Shown here piece by piece: positions 10,483 to 21,520 of a DNA stretch of 64,000 nucleotides. The stretch is from Cervus elaphus (taxonomy: Eukaryota > Chordata > Mammalia > Artiodactyla > Cervidae), in assembly GCF_910594005.1 (NCBI RefSeq), contig NC_057819.1, positions 127,135,669 to 127,199,668 on the forward strand. The letters are read 5' to 3'. The notes under the pieces were generated by a model that was not told the origin of the DNA, searched no databases, and was given only the letters and a program-made list of their open reading frames with translations. Both the position numbers and the translations under genes were made by a program. Numbering within the stretch: position 1 is the first letter of the stretch; every line of letters starts with the position of its first letter.

Positions 10483-13400
10483 CTGCTGGGAGAGAACACA
10501 GGGGTCTCAAGGGCTGCCCACATGGGCCCCCTCCCTGATCCCCAAGCCACAGTCCGAGGTCCTACAGAGCCTGCCTTCCTGTGGGGCTCAACCAGGCCTG
10601 ACTCTTTTATTTTCCATTGTTCAGTCCAAAAGAGGTTTCAACAGCACAAAAGCATCCCTTGTACCGAACCAATAAAAACCAAAAACATAGGGACGGGCTC
10701 CTGCAATTTTTGTCAAAACCAGAGTGTTTCTTTTTATTTGGCTGTGCTGGGTCTTAGTTGCAGCAGGTGGGATCTAGTTCCTTGACCAGGGATCGAACCT
10801 AAGCCCCCTGCATTGGGAACACAGAGTCTTAGCTACTGGACCACCCAGGGAAGTCCCTAGAGAGTGTTTCTTGATGCTTGGGAATGACATCCCAGTGTCA
10901 GAAGCAAATGGTTAATTCCAGCCAGGAGCTAGGGTGTCAGATTAAAGCCGGGACAAGGAAGGAAACCCAGGACACCACAGCTGAGTGCCTCAGCCTGGGT
11001 GAAAACTCGGCTGGCTCCTCAATAACCTGCCCACAGCTGTCCCGGGGTCGTCAAGTCAAGGGAAGACAGCCAGATCCGGGGTCTCCCTCCAAGGCCAGCT
11101 CAGGAGAAGCTGCGCCTGCTCGGCACTCCAGTCCGTTCCCCGGCAGCAGCGCTGGTCGGCGGGCCTCTGCCTCATCACCTCACTTCTCATGGGGGTGACA
11201 GGTCTTTCTGATTATTCTCTCTCTGTTAGAGGTGAGGAAACCGAGCCCCAAAGCTCAAATCACTTCACCAAAAACACAGCACTGCAGGGACTTCCCTGGT
11301 GGGCCAGTGGTTAAGAATCCGCCTTCCAATACGGGGGACACAGGTTCAATCCCTAGTCGGGGAACTAAGATTGCACAAGCCACAGGGCAACTAAACCCGC
11401 CTGCCTCAACTAAGACTCGATGCAGCCAAATACTTAAAGCACACCACTGCAGGGCGCAAGCTGAGAAGCCGGAACCTGGGGGACTCCCAGGTCTGCAGAC
11501 CCAAGCTCTTAACCTCTACCCAGGCCCTACTCATCTGCAATCAGTGAATCTAGCGCGACTTCACGCCCGGGCTCCCAGAGGACAAAAACCAGGGATGTCG
11601 GTTTCCGGCGTCCCCGTGACTTGCTGCCAGCGTCTCGGCGAGTCCACTCAGCCCCTCTCAGCCCTCTTCTCGGGGGTAGCTGCAAACATGCCAACCTCTG
11701 CTGTCTTCTGCCACAACCCTGAGCAGGGACTCCAGCCAGGAAGGGCAGGGGCCGGGCTGGTGTGCCGTAACTGCCAGCCTCCTTGCAAACATCAGGGAAG
11801 GCAGCCCCCACACCCTGCCCCTGCCATGCGGGGAGCACAGAGGTGCCATCCAGGAGCACCTCGCGGGGGCCCAGGGAGGAGGCAGCAGAGAACACGGCCC
11901 GCACAGAGCCTGTTGTGACCCCATGGCCGCTTCTCCCTTTCCCAGGAAGCCATGGGAGCCCTTCTTTGAATTTCTCCTAATTTTAGCAACACCAGCCCCT
12001 CCCCCAGACACAGGGCGCAGGGAGCAAGATTTGCGGACTCTTCACCTTGCAGACGGAGCTTACACAGCTCTGCAGTTAAAAACTCCAGTCCCCAAATGGG
12101 GACAGGCCCACGGCGGGGTGGGCAACCCTCTCTGATTAACTGGGCTGAGTCCCCCATCAGCAGCTGGGGCTCCAACCCGTGTCCTCTCCAGGGAGGCCAC
12201 AGGACCCAGGGCAGCAGGCCTGGCCCCACCCAGACCACTTCCCTCCTCCCTTCACTATTCCTCCACCACCACCCCCCTCTTCCAGGGCTGACTTCTCGGC
12301 AGCAGGAAACAATGAATGGGGGGTGGGGGCAGAAGCCAATTGCATCACAACATCGTGACCGACTTCCCCAGTTCACCAAGCCAGCTATCTGGAGCAGGCC
12401 TGTGCCCGTCTGCCTGTGTGAGCTCAAGCGATTTCCTTAACCTCTCTGGAGTTGCTCTCTGCTTCTATAAAACCAGGGGTTTGGACCAAGTCCTGTGAAA
12501 GTTCAGCTCTGCTTCTAATAGCTACCGAGAGCGCTTCCCAGCTCCCAAGCACACCCGGCGTCCACTGCACCCTCTGAATGTCCCACTGTTTCCTAGCCAG
12601 TGTTTTTCTCCTCTTCCTGGCCCTTCCCAATCTAACCCGGGAGCCCATCCCCCTCTTATCTGGGAAGATGCCTCCAACTGTTTATGTCCAGTAATCTACA
12701 GGACAACTATTTATCAGTTACTCATGGCCTGGGGCACTTCTGGTATTTTTATGTAACATTTTCCTTTGATTTATTATCTCTTAAAAAAATGACCAGCTCT
12801 AAGAGGGCAGGGATGGTGTTCTCTCAGGTGCTGGTTAGGTATTCAATACATGGTACACTCGTGGGGGACAACAATCCTACTATCTGTTACAAAACCGGCA
12901 ACAGCCCTCAAGGGAAGCTTCAAAAGGATTACAAACCCTGGGGATTTGCAGGGAAAGAGCAACAGAATCTAAAAGGATCACCAGTCCCGGCTCTTGCAGG
13001 CGAGCCTCTCTGTTGAAGGCAGCACAGAGCCGCTGAGCCGGAAGCCTGGGCCTTTTGAAACGACCAGTTGATGGAACAAACCTCTAGGGCCCCATTAAGA
13101 GGACACGGAGGCAGGACATCCCCAGGCTCACACGGCAGCTTCCCCTCAGTCAGCTGCGGGTGGAGGCCCCCCTGGAGATGAACCCCTCTTGGTTTTACCA
13201 ACAGCTTGGCCTCAACTGCCACAGTCCTGCAGCCAGCGTAATTCTCCTCATATTCCAATGAGGTTTTGTTTTTTGATTTATACACAACACGGGCCATTCC
13301 AAGAGAAAAGCTGGTTAAAGGGGTCAAAACAGACCCCCCGCCACCACTGGTCCTTTTTAAGTATATGAAATACACGGCATCAACAAGACACAGCAGAGGA

Positions 13401-15038
13401 ACCCACGGCAGCTTCTCCAGGCAAAGCGGAAAACTCTCCCACTCTGAGAAGGGAGCCGGGGGCCAGGACACTGAGGGTGAGAAATGGCAAAAAATACACT
13501 TCAGAAGCCGCAACAGATCTGAAGGAGTGTGTTTTACGATCCCTATCGTGGGGCCCTCCTCCCCCAGCAGGGCAAACCGGTAACTAGAGGGGGACAAGGA
13601 GGCATTCAAACCTCTAAAGCGAAGGGATGTCCTGTGCCCAGTGGAGAGAGGATACCTTATGGCCAGGAGGGCAAAGGCCCAGGCCTGGGGCCAGCTTGGA
13701 CAAGAGAAGAAAGCAAATCCAGGCCTGAACCGCTTCTGTTTCCTGCGCTTTATATGTCTTCACCTACAGAGATTAAACGCATTCTTGGCTTATCTAGCCA
13801 AAAACCTGTAAGTCTTCCAGGCGGCTCAGGGTTACGTCTTTTTCCATTAACAGGAAAAGAGTGGACATAACTACCTGGGAAGAGCCCAGCTCCCAGGCCG
13901 GGGTGGATTTATCCCTTTCCTGTTCCCCATAGAGCTGGGCTGTTTGGATGGGGCTGAGGCGGGGGGGGGGGGGGGGGGGGGGGGCGGCTGCCACTGAACA
14001 GCAATAAGTAGCGCTCCATAAACAGACACCCTCAGGTCCCAGTCCTCTGGGGGGGGCCTTCACTCCCGCCCTCCGTTTCCCCCTCCCCCGATGTCTAGTT
14101 ATCCTCCGAGCCCCCTCCCCATAACCTGCCTCCTGGCTACTCCTCCGGCCGCCCTCCTAGCCCCTGGCCTAGGAAGATCGCCAGGGCACAAGGCCTCAGG
14201 TCGAGCCACAGTGGCCCCGGAGGCCTGACCGCAAAGTTGGGCGAGCCGGCCGGCCCCGGGAGCCGCTCTTTCCTGGAAGACATTTTGGCTCTTTGTTTAC
14301 AACGCGGCGCGGCGCTCCCCGGCAACATGGCTGTCACCGCCGGCGCCTGACAGCGGCCCCCGGCCCGCGCGCTCTGCCGCCCCGGTGCGCTGCATCCCCG
14401 GCCGCCCCGGCTGCGCCGCGGCCGCGGCGAGGCCGGCCCTCCTGCCCGCCGCGCCCGGCCACACTTACCATCTGGTGGTGGTGGTGGCCGTTGGGAATGT
14501 TGGTTTCTTGGAAAAACGTGCTCAGGGCGGTCTGCGGACAAACACAGCGGCAGGGTGGCGGTTAACGGGGGCCGAAGGCAGGAAGCCCACCGGCCGGCCC
14601 GGCCTCACCGGCCCCACCGGCCGGGACCCTCCGCGGTGTCCGTGGCGCTGCGCTCCCGGGCCTCCGGGTCCGACCCTTCGGCCCGCCAGCACGCGTCGCT
14701 AGGAGGGGGCGTCCCCCAGGCCACACGAGGGTCCCAGGCGGTGGGGCCCCGCGTCCCACCCGGGCGCGGATCGCCGGACCGGGCGATATAAATAGAGCTT
14801 CCCTGCCCCCTCCCCCTCCGCGGCGCGAGGCTGGGAGCTCCGGCCTGCACCCCGACCCCAGGGCCGGCGGCCAGCGAGCGGGGCCGCCCGGGAGCGCTGG
14901 CTCTCGGCCCGCACCCACCTCAAACTGCCAGTGGGCCGCCTGCAGCAGCTGCTTCGCCTGGTCGGCCGCGCAGCCCGCTGCCAGCACGAACTGGTTGATC
15001 ATGACCTGGTGCCGCAGCTCATCCATGTTCACCGACAT
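10165..15038 (-). CDS. UBALD2: UBALD2 (UBA-like domain containing 2; formerly FAM100B), complete
   Basis: Seen: coding exons on the minus strand at 15038-14919 (40 codons), 14531-14469 (21 codons) and 10482-10165 (105 codons plus stop). All junctions are phase 0 with GT/AG borders, giving 166 residues. Residues about 8-46 form the UBA-like helical fold (MDELRHQVMINQFVLAAGC ... LLQAAHWQFE). A His run (HHHHQM) follows, then a Pro/Ser/His-rich, probably disordered tail ending AMAAMDGQR. Length and sequence fit the human protein. Start choice: the first ATG of the conserved N-terminus, inside a CpG island. Known: the family (UBALD1, UBALD2) has a ubiquitin-binding-like fold but poorly defined function. 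It is convergent with QRICH2 and divergent from RNF157. Confidence 0.96.
10721..10872 (-). mobile_element. Artiodactyl tRNA-Glu (CHR-type) SINE, antisense, with target-site duplication
   Basis: Reverse of the GGACTTCCCTGG head and AGGGATCGAACC box. The direct repeat AGAGTGTTTCTT at 10721-10732 and 10861-10872 flanks it. Located in UBALD2 intron 2. Confidence 0.9.
11280..11454 (+). mobile_element. CHR-type tRNA-Glu SINE, sense, with target-site duplication
   Basis: Head GACTTCCCTGGTGGGCCAG, B-box-like GGTTCAATCCCTAG, tail GATGCAGCCAAATAC. The 10-bp repeat CACTGCAGGG occurs at 11280-11289 and 11445-11454. Confidence 0.9.
12395..12495 (+). repeat. MIR-like fragment, sense
   Basis: TTTCCTTAACCTCTCTGGAG followed by a CTTCTATAAAACCAGGG segment resembles the MIR 3' half. 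The rest of UBALD2 intron 2 from 11455 to 13960 shows no other repeat I recognise. Confidence 0.5.
13961..13984 (+). repeat. Homopolymer run of 24 G
   Basis: An uninterrupted plus-strand G tract (poly-C on the UBALD2 sense strand) in UBALD2 intron 2, about 490 bases from exon 2. Confidence 0.98.
14469..14531 (-). CDS. UBALD2: UBALD2 coding exon 2
   Basis: Twenty-one codons between CCGCAG and GTAAGT on the minus strand: TALSTFFQETNIPN, then a Gly and four His codons made of near-perfect CAC repeats, then QM. The triplet run abuts the donor. Confidence 0.96.
14919..15038 (-). CDS. UBALD2: UBALD2 coding exon 1
   Basis: ATG at 15038-15036 in a GGAGCC context (G at -3). Forty codons hold most of the UBA-like domain and end at GAG before the donor GTGGGT. 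The frame stays open upstream, but no conserved residues precede this Met. Confidence 0.97.
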
Positions 15039-15560
15039 GGCTCCGGCCGGCGCGCACTCCCGGGCTCGGCGGCCGCGGGAGGCCGGCTGCCCTCCGCTCG
15101 CGCTCGCCGCCGCCGCCCGCGGCCTCCGGACCCTCGGCCGCCGCGCCGCCCGCCTGGCGAGTGTTGTTGTCCGGCTCGCGCTGCCGGCCGACACCACAAA
15201 CAACAGCGCGGGGCGGGGCCGCGTGTCCCAACGTTCGGGGGCCGAGAGCCGCCGCCGCTGATTGGCCCGCTCCGCTCGGCCGGCGCCCGGTTCCCGTGCG
15301 GACGTTCGATTCGAATCCTGCGGCCTGCGGGCCCGCACTGTTTCTCTTTTTGCCTGGCCGCGCCCATTGGCGGACGTCGGCGCTGTGGGGCTCCCGGGCA
15401 TTGGCCAGACGCTGTGTTTTGGCTCGTCCGGGCTCCTGATTGGCCCCGACCCGGCGTTTGGGGCGGAGCCGCGCCATCTGATTGGTCTCCCGTGAGTCTG
15501 TTTGAACTCAACTTGAAAACCTTGAGTGCCAGCTGATTGGCTGAGGCTCCTCTATTTGCT
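15039..15560 (-). promoter_or_regulatory. UBALD2: UBALD2 CpG-island promoter
   Basis: CpG-dense sequence continuing the exon 1 island (about 14140-15500). GC boxes GGGGCGGGGC near 15210-15219 and GGGGCGGAGC near 15460, no obvious minus-strand TATA box, and six CCAAT boxes upstream. The transcription start itself is not resolvable. Confidence 0.75.
15261..15540 (-). promoter_or_regulatory. Six same-orientation CCAAT boxes upstream of UBALD2
   Basis: ATTGG on the plus strand (CCAAT in the UBALD2 sense) at 15261, 15366, 15400, 15439, 15481 and 15536. The last five are 34-55 bases apart. The flanks TGATTGGC/CCATTGGC fit the NF-Y consensus. NF-Y binding is inferred. Confidence 0.75.
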
Positions 15561-15916
15561 GTTGTAGTTTTGGGGGGTGGTGCGGCCAAGTTCATTCATT
15601 ACTTCATTGAAACTGAACATGCTCAGCTGGAAAAGCAAGACAGAGTGGCTTTGACTCACTTCCTCTGAAAGATGTGGTCATCTCGAGAAACACAGTGATC
15701 AAAATAGGAAACAGAGTCTTTGCAGCTACTCAAGTCTCAAAATTGTTTATTTTTTTTAAACTTTCAAGCCGCTCTGCTTTTTTTTTTTTTTGGCTTTTTA
15801 TTGAAGTGTAATGTAATCTCTTCACGCCTCCTTCCAGTCCAACCCACCCCAAAAGCCCAACAGCCTTTCCCTACGTTTTTAGGCCAAAAAAATTGGCTTT
15901 CTGAAGATGTAAAATA

Positions 15917-16200
15917 ATGTTCAGTTCAGTTCAGTTGCTCAGTCGTGTCCGACTCTTTACGACCCCATGAATCACAGCACGCCAGGCCTCCCTGTCCATC
16001 ACCAACTCCTGGAGTTTACTCAAACTCATGTCCATCGAGTTGATGATGCCATCCAGCCATCTCATCCTTTGTTATCCCCTTCTCCTCCTGCCCCCAATCC
16101 CTCCCAGCATCAGGGCCTTTTCCAATGGGTCAACTCTTGGCATGAGGTGGCCAAAGTATTGGAGTTTCAGCTTCAGCATCAGTCCTTCCAATGTTAATGT
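15917..16200 (-). mobile_element. BovB 3' end fragment, antisense
   Basis: Runs from CTCAGTCGTGTCCGACTC through CACGCCAGGCCTCC to AGCATCAGTCCTTCCAATG. A possible short TAATGT duplication lies at both ends. Confidence 0.88.
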
Positions 16201-17160
16201 ACATTAAATATAATCTCAAGGAGAAAATGAGACTTTCTCAGACACTAATATGAAAACTAAAAACAACAAAAAAATGTTCTTCCATAAATTGATTGACCTA
16301 ACTGAAACTTTAATTTGTTTCTATACAGGTACTGGCTCTCCACTCTAGACATTTAAAAACAAAGTTTATTTATATACACTGAGCTTCCATCTTCTGAATT
16401 GGATTTAACCTTCAAGTTTTGTGCTTGGGAATCATCAGGATGGGAAGAGAACTAGGAGTTTAAGCAGACTGAAGACGGGCTAGAGAGTTTAGAAAGGTAA
16501 ACATTGCTAGGAATTCACTGTGAGAATTTCTGTTTCTGAAAAACTTTGTAAGTTCTGGATCTAAAATACCAATCAAAGAGTACATTATGATTAATGAAGA
16601 GTCTTCAGAACAGGAGGCTAAAAGAAAGGAAGCCATGATTCTATTTTGACTTTGCCTGAAGTGGATTTAACTCTCCATCTAAGAAAACCTAACCATATTT
16701 TTTTAAAAAAATATATAAATAAGGAAAAAGTTACACCCAGTGTTTATGTACTGATCAAAAACAGCTTCAGGCACTATAATGAGTTTGTCCCATTTAGTTA
16801 GTCCCTTTGTTTGTTTGTTTTGAAGGAGTAGGAGTCAGCTTTTTGCCTGCCCAGACCCATTTCTGTTGCCGTAATTGTACTTCGCTACCTCCAGGTTTGC
16901 ATGGGCTGAGACCTGGAGTGTGGCTGAAGAGTCAAGTACAGCTTGCAGCCCTTCCCTTCCAGTAATTGCAAGGTGAAAACAAAAGTGAGCAGCCAGAAGT
17001 TGCCATTTGCCAAGGAGCCTGGGCCACAAGCAGCCTCAGAACAAGGAAGTACTGTCATTGCGGGGCTCCAGTTTTCACAAGTACATACAGGTGTCCAGCA
17101 TGCCAGGGCCATGAGTAGTAGGATCGAACTGGGCAGAGGCATTTCAGACTGCAGGAACCC
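16201..17160. other. Intergenic sequence, no gene seen
   Basis: AT-rich, no exon-like frame, CpG cluster or recognised repeat. Confidence 0.5.
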
Positions 17161-17167
17161 TTACGTC

Positions 17168-17290
17168 TGTTTGTTTGTTTTGACTACGCCTTGCAGCATG
17201 TGGAACCTTAGTTCCCCAACCAGGGATCAAACCTGTGCCCCTTGTAGTGGAAACACGGAGTCTTACCCACTGAACCACCAGGGAAGTTCC
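17168..17290 (-). mobile_element. CHR-type SINE, antisense
   Basis: Ends in CCACCAGGGAAGTTCC with the ACCAGGGATCAAACC box. Its right side abuts a (TTTTG)n stretch at about 17300-17320. Confidence 0.85.
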
Positions 17291-17320
17291 AGGAGCCCTT
17301 TTGTTTTGTTTTGTTTTGTT

Positions 17321-17436
17321 TAGTAGCTAAGTTGTGTCTGACTCTTTGTGACCCCATGGACTGGAGCCCTGTAGGTTCTTCTGTCCATGGGATTTTCCAG
17401 GCTAGAATACTGGAGTGGGTTGCCATTTCCATGAAG
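17321..17436 (-). mobile_element. BovA-type SINE, antisense
   Basis: Starts TAGTAGCTAAGTTGTGTC and continues through TTTTCCAGGCTAGAATACTG to GGGTTGCCATTTCC; the tRNA-like part is absent. Confidence 0.85.
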
Positions 17437-18164
17437 AAAAAGGGTCCTGAAAACACCAAAATTGCCAAAGCAATTTTTTTTGGGTATCAGTGTGGTCTGT
17501 TCTGAAGCTTTCTTTGATGTTTACCATTTGCAGGGCACAGCTATAGACACCCAGCAGAGGCATGGAAGACCAGGCCCCCAAGCCATTCTGGTTATCTGCT
17601 GTGGGCATAAAGTCAACTTGGGCAGAGAAAGCAACAGAATTCTGCCTCGGATTTGTAGCTGTGAGTAGTGGAAATGCTTAATCAATACTTTGACTTTTGA
17701 GAATCTGTTTGGCAATGAATAGGAGTAAGGCTTCCCCTTCTCAGGCTGGGAAACAGGAGTGCCCCCCTCCTGGGAGCACAGGGAAAATGAATGAGGTCAT
17801 ATTTGTAGAGGGCTTTGAGCTGTTGGGATGAAAGCAGCTCCCCAAGTGCAAGGTGTTATTAAGTGAAGGTATTATTTTCATCTGAGAGGACAATGTGCAG
17901 CAGGCAAAACAGAGCAATAAAAGCATGCCCATTAATAACGAATAAAGCACAGTAGTAGTCTTGGAAGGAACAAAATCCTTGTTACATCAATGGTCTAGGT
18001 TACAGAAAGAGCCATGCTACAATAACTGAGAAAAACAGTCTTAGCCAGTATTTCCTCGGGGGCCGTGGAGGTGGGGCAGGGGGTCCAGATAACAAGGATG
18101 TTGGGAATGCAAGTCATTGAGTTGGTGGAGAGACAGGCAACAATAAATATCTGGATCATCACAA

Positions 18165-18612
18165 CAGCTGCAATTAACCAAGCATTTCTGGTGAGCCAGG
18201 CATCTTTTGAAAAGTTTATTGTTGTTTAAGTCGCTCAGTGGTGTCCGACTCTTTGTGACCCAGTGGACTAGCCCACCATATTCCTCGATCCATGGGATTT
18301 CCTAGACAAGAATAGTGGGGTAAGTTGCCATTTCCTTCTCCAGGAGATCTTCCTGACCCAGGGATCAAACCCAAGTCTCCTGAGTTGGCAGGCAGATTCT
18401 TTACCGCTGAGCCACCAAGGAAGTCTTTCGAAGAGTTTACTGTCTGTTAACTCATTTCAATCCACGACAATCCAGAATTCCATTTCACAAGCAAGGCAAT
18501 TAAGGCACAGAAGAGGGGAGGAGCTTACCCAAGGTCACAGTAGTAAGTACTGGAGTGAAGCATTGGCCTGTGTAGTTCCAGAACCTGTGGTTAACCATTA
18601 CACCACACTGCC
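18165..18612 (-). repeat. MIR element split by a Bov-tA SINE
   Basis: MIR sequence at 18165-18218 resumes at 18427-18612 (AAGGTCACAGTAGTAAG ... CCATTACACCAC). The SINE at 18219-18426 carries the CGCTCAGTGGTGTCCGACTC signature in antisense. TTTTGAAAAGTTTA/TTTCGAAGAGTTTA are the decayed target repeats. Confidence 0.8.
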
Positions 18613-18869
18613 TTCCTTATGCTATAGTGTCACCTCAGTGGGGCTCACCAAGAGCCATCAAGGCACTGGGACTGGCACAGGGGTTGCTTGGAAAGGAATG
18701 AGCCCCAGATGAGGAAAAGGAGGCATCTGCTCTCTTGGGCAGTCATGGGGGAGGGGTGGAGAACTGACATTCCCAGTCCATCTCTGATGTACATTCCATT
18801 CCTGTTTCTTCCTTCTTCCTTTCTACTTCTTGTTCTCTGACCCAAACAGATCCTACAAAACTGAGAGAA

Positions 18870-19000
18870 GGACTTCCTTGGTGGTCCAATGTTTAAAACT
18901 CTACACTTCCAGTGCAGTGGGGTGCGGGTTTGACCCCTGGTCAGAGAACTGAGATCCCACATGCTGTGTGGAACAGCCAAAAAATTAAAAAACAAAACAA
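18870..19000 (+). mobile_element. CHR-type SINE, sense
   Basis: GACTTCCTTGGTGGTCCAAT head, GAGATCCCACATGCTGTG middle, AAAACAAAACAA tail; approximate ACTGAGAG/ACCGAGAG flanks. Confidence 0.87.
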
Positions 19001-19476
19001 CCGAGAGGGGGAACTTGAGGACTCTTGGTATGCAAGACCCACCATATGCAGTCTCCTTGCTGAAATTTTGTACAACTCTGAACATCTTCTCTGGTTTGAA
19101 ACTTCCAATAGGCTTTGAGGCTCAAAGAGGGTGAGGAACTTATTCAAAATCACTGCTTGATTTATGGCAGCACTAGGATTAGATCTCTCCTTTTCTTCCA
19201 TTCCCTCCATCTTTCCTTCCTTCTCTCCCTCCTCAAATTCTTATTTCTTGTTTCCCTACTGTTGCTTCCAGATACCAAGACAAGAGGACGAGGTGGCTGG
19301 GAGAAGCAGAAAGATGTTGAGAGGAGAGGAATCATGGGAGAGGACGTAGTGTCAGGTAAGGAGGTCGAATGCAGATAAAGTTCAAGGGGCAGCTGGGTTA
19401 GGCTGGAGGTTAGGCATGCCTCTCCTTTTATGGATTTCTAATGCAATTGCCAACTCTTGCTTGTTTAATACAACCT

Positions 19477-19655
19477 ATTTTTTTTTTTTCTGTTGTGGTG
19501 GGTTTCAGTTGCAGTGTTCGGGCTTCTCTCTAGCTGCAGCCCGTGGGCTCTGGGACACTCAGTAGTTGGAACACAGGGGCTCAGTAGCCCTGTGGCATGT
19601 GGGGTCTTATTTCTCTGACCAGGGATCGAACCTGAGTCCCCTGCATTGCAAGGCT
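19477..19655 (-). mobile_element. Long-form CHR-type SINE, antisense
   Basis: T-rich lead, TCTCTAGCTGCAGCCCG and GTGGCATGTGGGGTC blocks, then the GACCAGGGATCGAACC box. The head is truncated before the AAGTCC end. Confidence 0.8.
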
Positions 19656-19721
19656 ATTTCTACTATATGATGGTTAAGGTAAACTTGGCCACTTTTTTCC
19701 CTAGTCTTTTTCCTTAAAGAA

Positions 19722-19922
19722 AGGGCTTCCCTAATGGCTCAGACGGCAAAGAATCTGCCTGCAATGCAGGAGACCCAGGTTTGATCCCTGGGTCAGGAAG
19801 AGCTCCTGGAGAAGGAAATGGCAACCCACTCCAGTATTCTTGCCTGGAGAATTCCATGGACAGAGGAGTCCATGGAGTCGCAAAGAGTTGGACACAACTG
19901 AGCGACTAACTTTCCTTAAAGG
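19722..19922 (+). mobile_element. Bov-tA SINE, sense
   Basis: Complete from GGGCTTCCCTAATGGCTC to ACACAACTGAGCGACTAAC. TTTCCTTAAAG occurs just before and just after it as the likely target repeat. Confidence 0.92.
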
Positions 19923-19999
19923 AGATGCGGGCTTGGTGCAGTAGCGCGTCTACTCCAGGCAAATCCCAGTCCTCCTCTGTGATCATTGAGATTTATGTC

Positions 20000-20245
20000 T
20001 GTCGAGAATGTTCTCTGAACTCAGCTCTGTGCTATTCTTTATTTGGATTACCTTTTTTAATACAACAACCCGGTGAGGTGAGGACTGTGCTTATCCCCAG
20101 TTAACAAAGAAGAAAAGCGGGGTCAGAGAGGTAATAAGTGACCAAGTCACCAGTTAGCTCAGGGTGGAGCTGAGGTCTGAACCCAGGTCCACGTGTTTGC
20201 TCCCAGAGCTCATGCTCTTCAATATCACAGGCTCCTTTCTAGCTC
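20000..20245 (-). repeat. MIR fragment, antisense
   Basis: CCGGTGAGGTGAGGACTGTG, TTATCCCCAGTTAACAAAG and CTGAACCCAGGTCC are recognisable MIR blocks in reverse order. Confidence 0.75.
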
Positions 20246-20819
20246 TGTCCACCCGCTGGAATCCACCTTCAGTGACACAAAAACTGCTCTGTATTGTTGG
20301 AAGCAGTGGGAAGGTCAAAGCCAGACCTCAGGGATGAGTTCATACTGGTTTATACCAGATTACGTTTTCACTAGATGTCACCTGTCCACAAGGGACAAAG
20401 GTCGTACCACTCCCAGCAGAGTTAATGGCATTTCCCAAAAGCAGCCCTGGTGGCCTGTAATCTGTGTCCTGTACCTGCCAGCCCCGTGATAAGCCGGCCC
20501 CACCTCTCGTTGCCAGGTGTGTCTTATGGTAGGTAGGTCTCTGGCAACCCTTTCGAAGGGACAACAACAGAGGTGGGCCTTGGCCAGAGGGCAGGAGACA
20601 GCCTTCTTAGGAAGGTCTTCCTTCTCTAGGGTCCTCAATTGTCCTCTTGGATTCAGGCGCCAGCCTCTTTCTATGGGACAGAAATTGATGAGCCTGGCAC
20701 TGGGCCTCTCTAGCCCCACCCATGCTTCCAAAACACAGGAGGAGGCTGGTTGTTATGACCGACACTGACCTTAAGATTTGAGACAGCCTTCCAACCTGGC
20801 ACACCTTTTTTTTTTTTTT

Positions 20820-21060
20820 TTTGAGAACTATATCATGCACTAAGTTTGTGTATAACCTATGCACAGTTTGAAGCATAATGAACAATAACCCAAGTACCCA
20901 GCGCAGAACTCAAGACTACTACCTCTGAAAGCCATTACTCTCCTCAAATGCATATTCCTTTCCTCCCCAGACACATAATCCTCAAATTTGCATTAAGCAT
21001 TCCCTTGTTTGCTTATTTTTTGTCATTTAATCCTATGTGTATGTATTTCCAGACAAAGGT
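20820..21060 (-). repeat. Old LINE-like 3' sequence (family uncertain)
   Basis: A T-rich lead followed by TATGCACAGTTTGAAGC, ACCCAAGTACCCAGC and CCCAGACACATAATCC resembles antisense L1 3' ends. The assignment is tentative. 20250-20800 upstream shows nothing recognisable. Confidence 0.4.
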
Positions 21061-21288
21061 GATTATGAGTCTAAGAGATTGATTCCGGTGCACCGATGAC
21101 TCACCTTTCCCCAAGCCCAGTCCCTCTCTCCCCTAACCCTGTTGGGTGAGCTCAGCGGAGCCCCCGAGCAATATGAATCCCTGGCTGATCCAAACTAGCA
21201 ATCATAGGAAACAGTCCAAGAAAGTTCCTTGGAGGAGGGAAATCTAAGATGGGAAGGATTTGGGTAGATAGAAAGGAGAATGAAGGGA

Positions 21289-21520
21289 ATTTTTTTTTTG
21301 GCTGCACTGGGTCTTGGTTGCTGTGCGAGGGCTTTCTCTAGTTGCGGTGAATAGCGGGGCTACTCCCTAGTTGCAGGACTGTAGGCATGAGGGTTTCAGT
21401 AGTTGTAGCCCACCGGCCCAGTTGCCCCTTGGCATGTGAAATCTTCCCAGACCAGGGATCGAACCCCATGTCCACCACACCAGCAGTGGATTCTTAACCA
21501 CTGGACCACCAGGGAAGTCC
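21289..21520 (-). mobile_element. Long-form CHR-type SINE, antisense
   Basis: TTTTGGCTGCACTGGGTC lead, GGGCTTTCTCTAGTTGCG, and the standard CCACCAGGGAAGTCC end. Confidence 0.9.

Noticed and set aside
14562..15401. N-terminally extended UBALD2 frame starting at an ATG at 15401
   Set aside because: The frame is open because the CpG island lacks stops. The extension would run through the CCAAT/GC-box promoter, and the conserved protein starts at 15038; the other end reads through the exon 1 donor.
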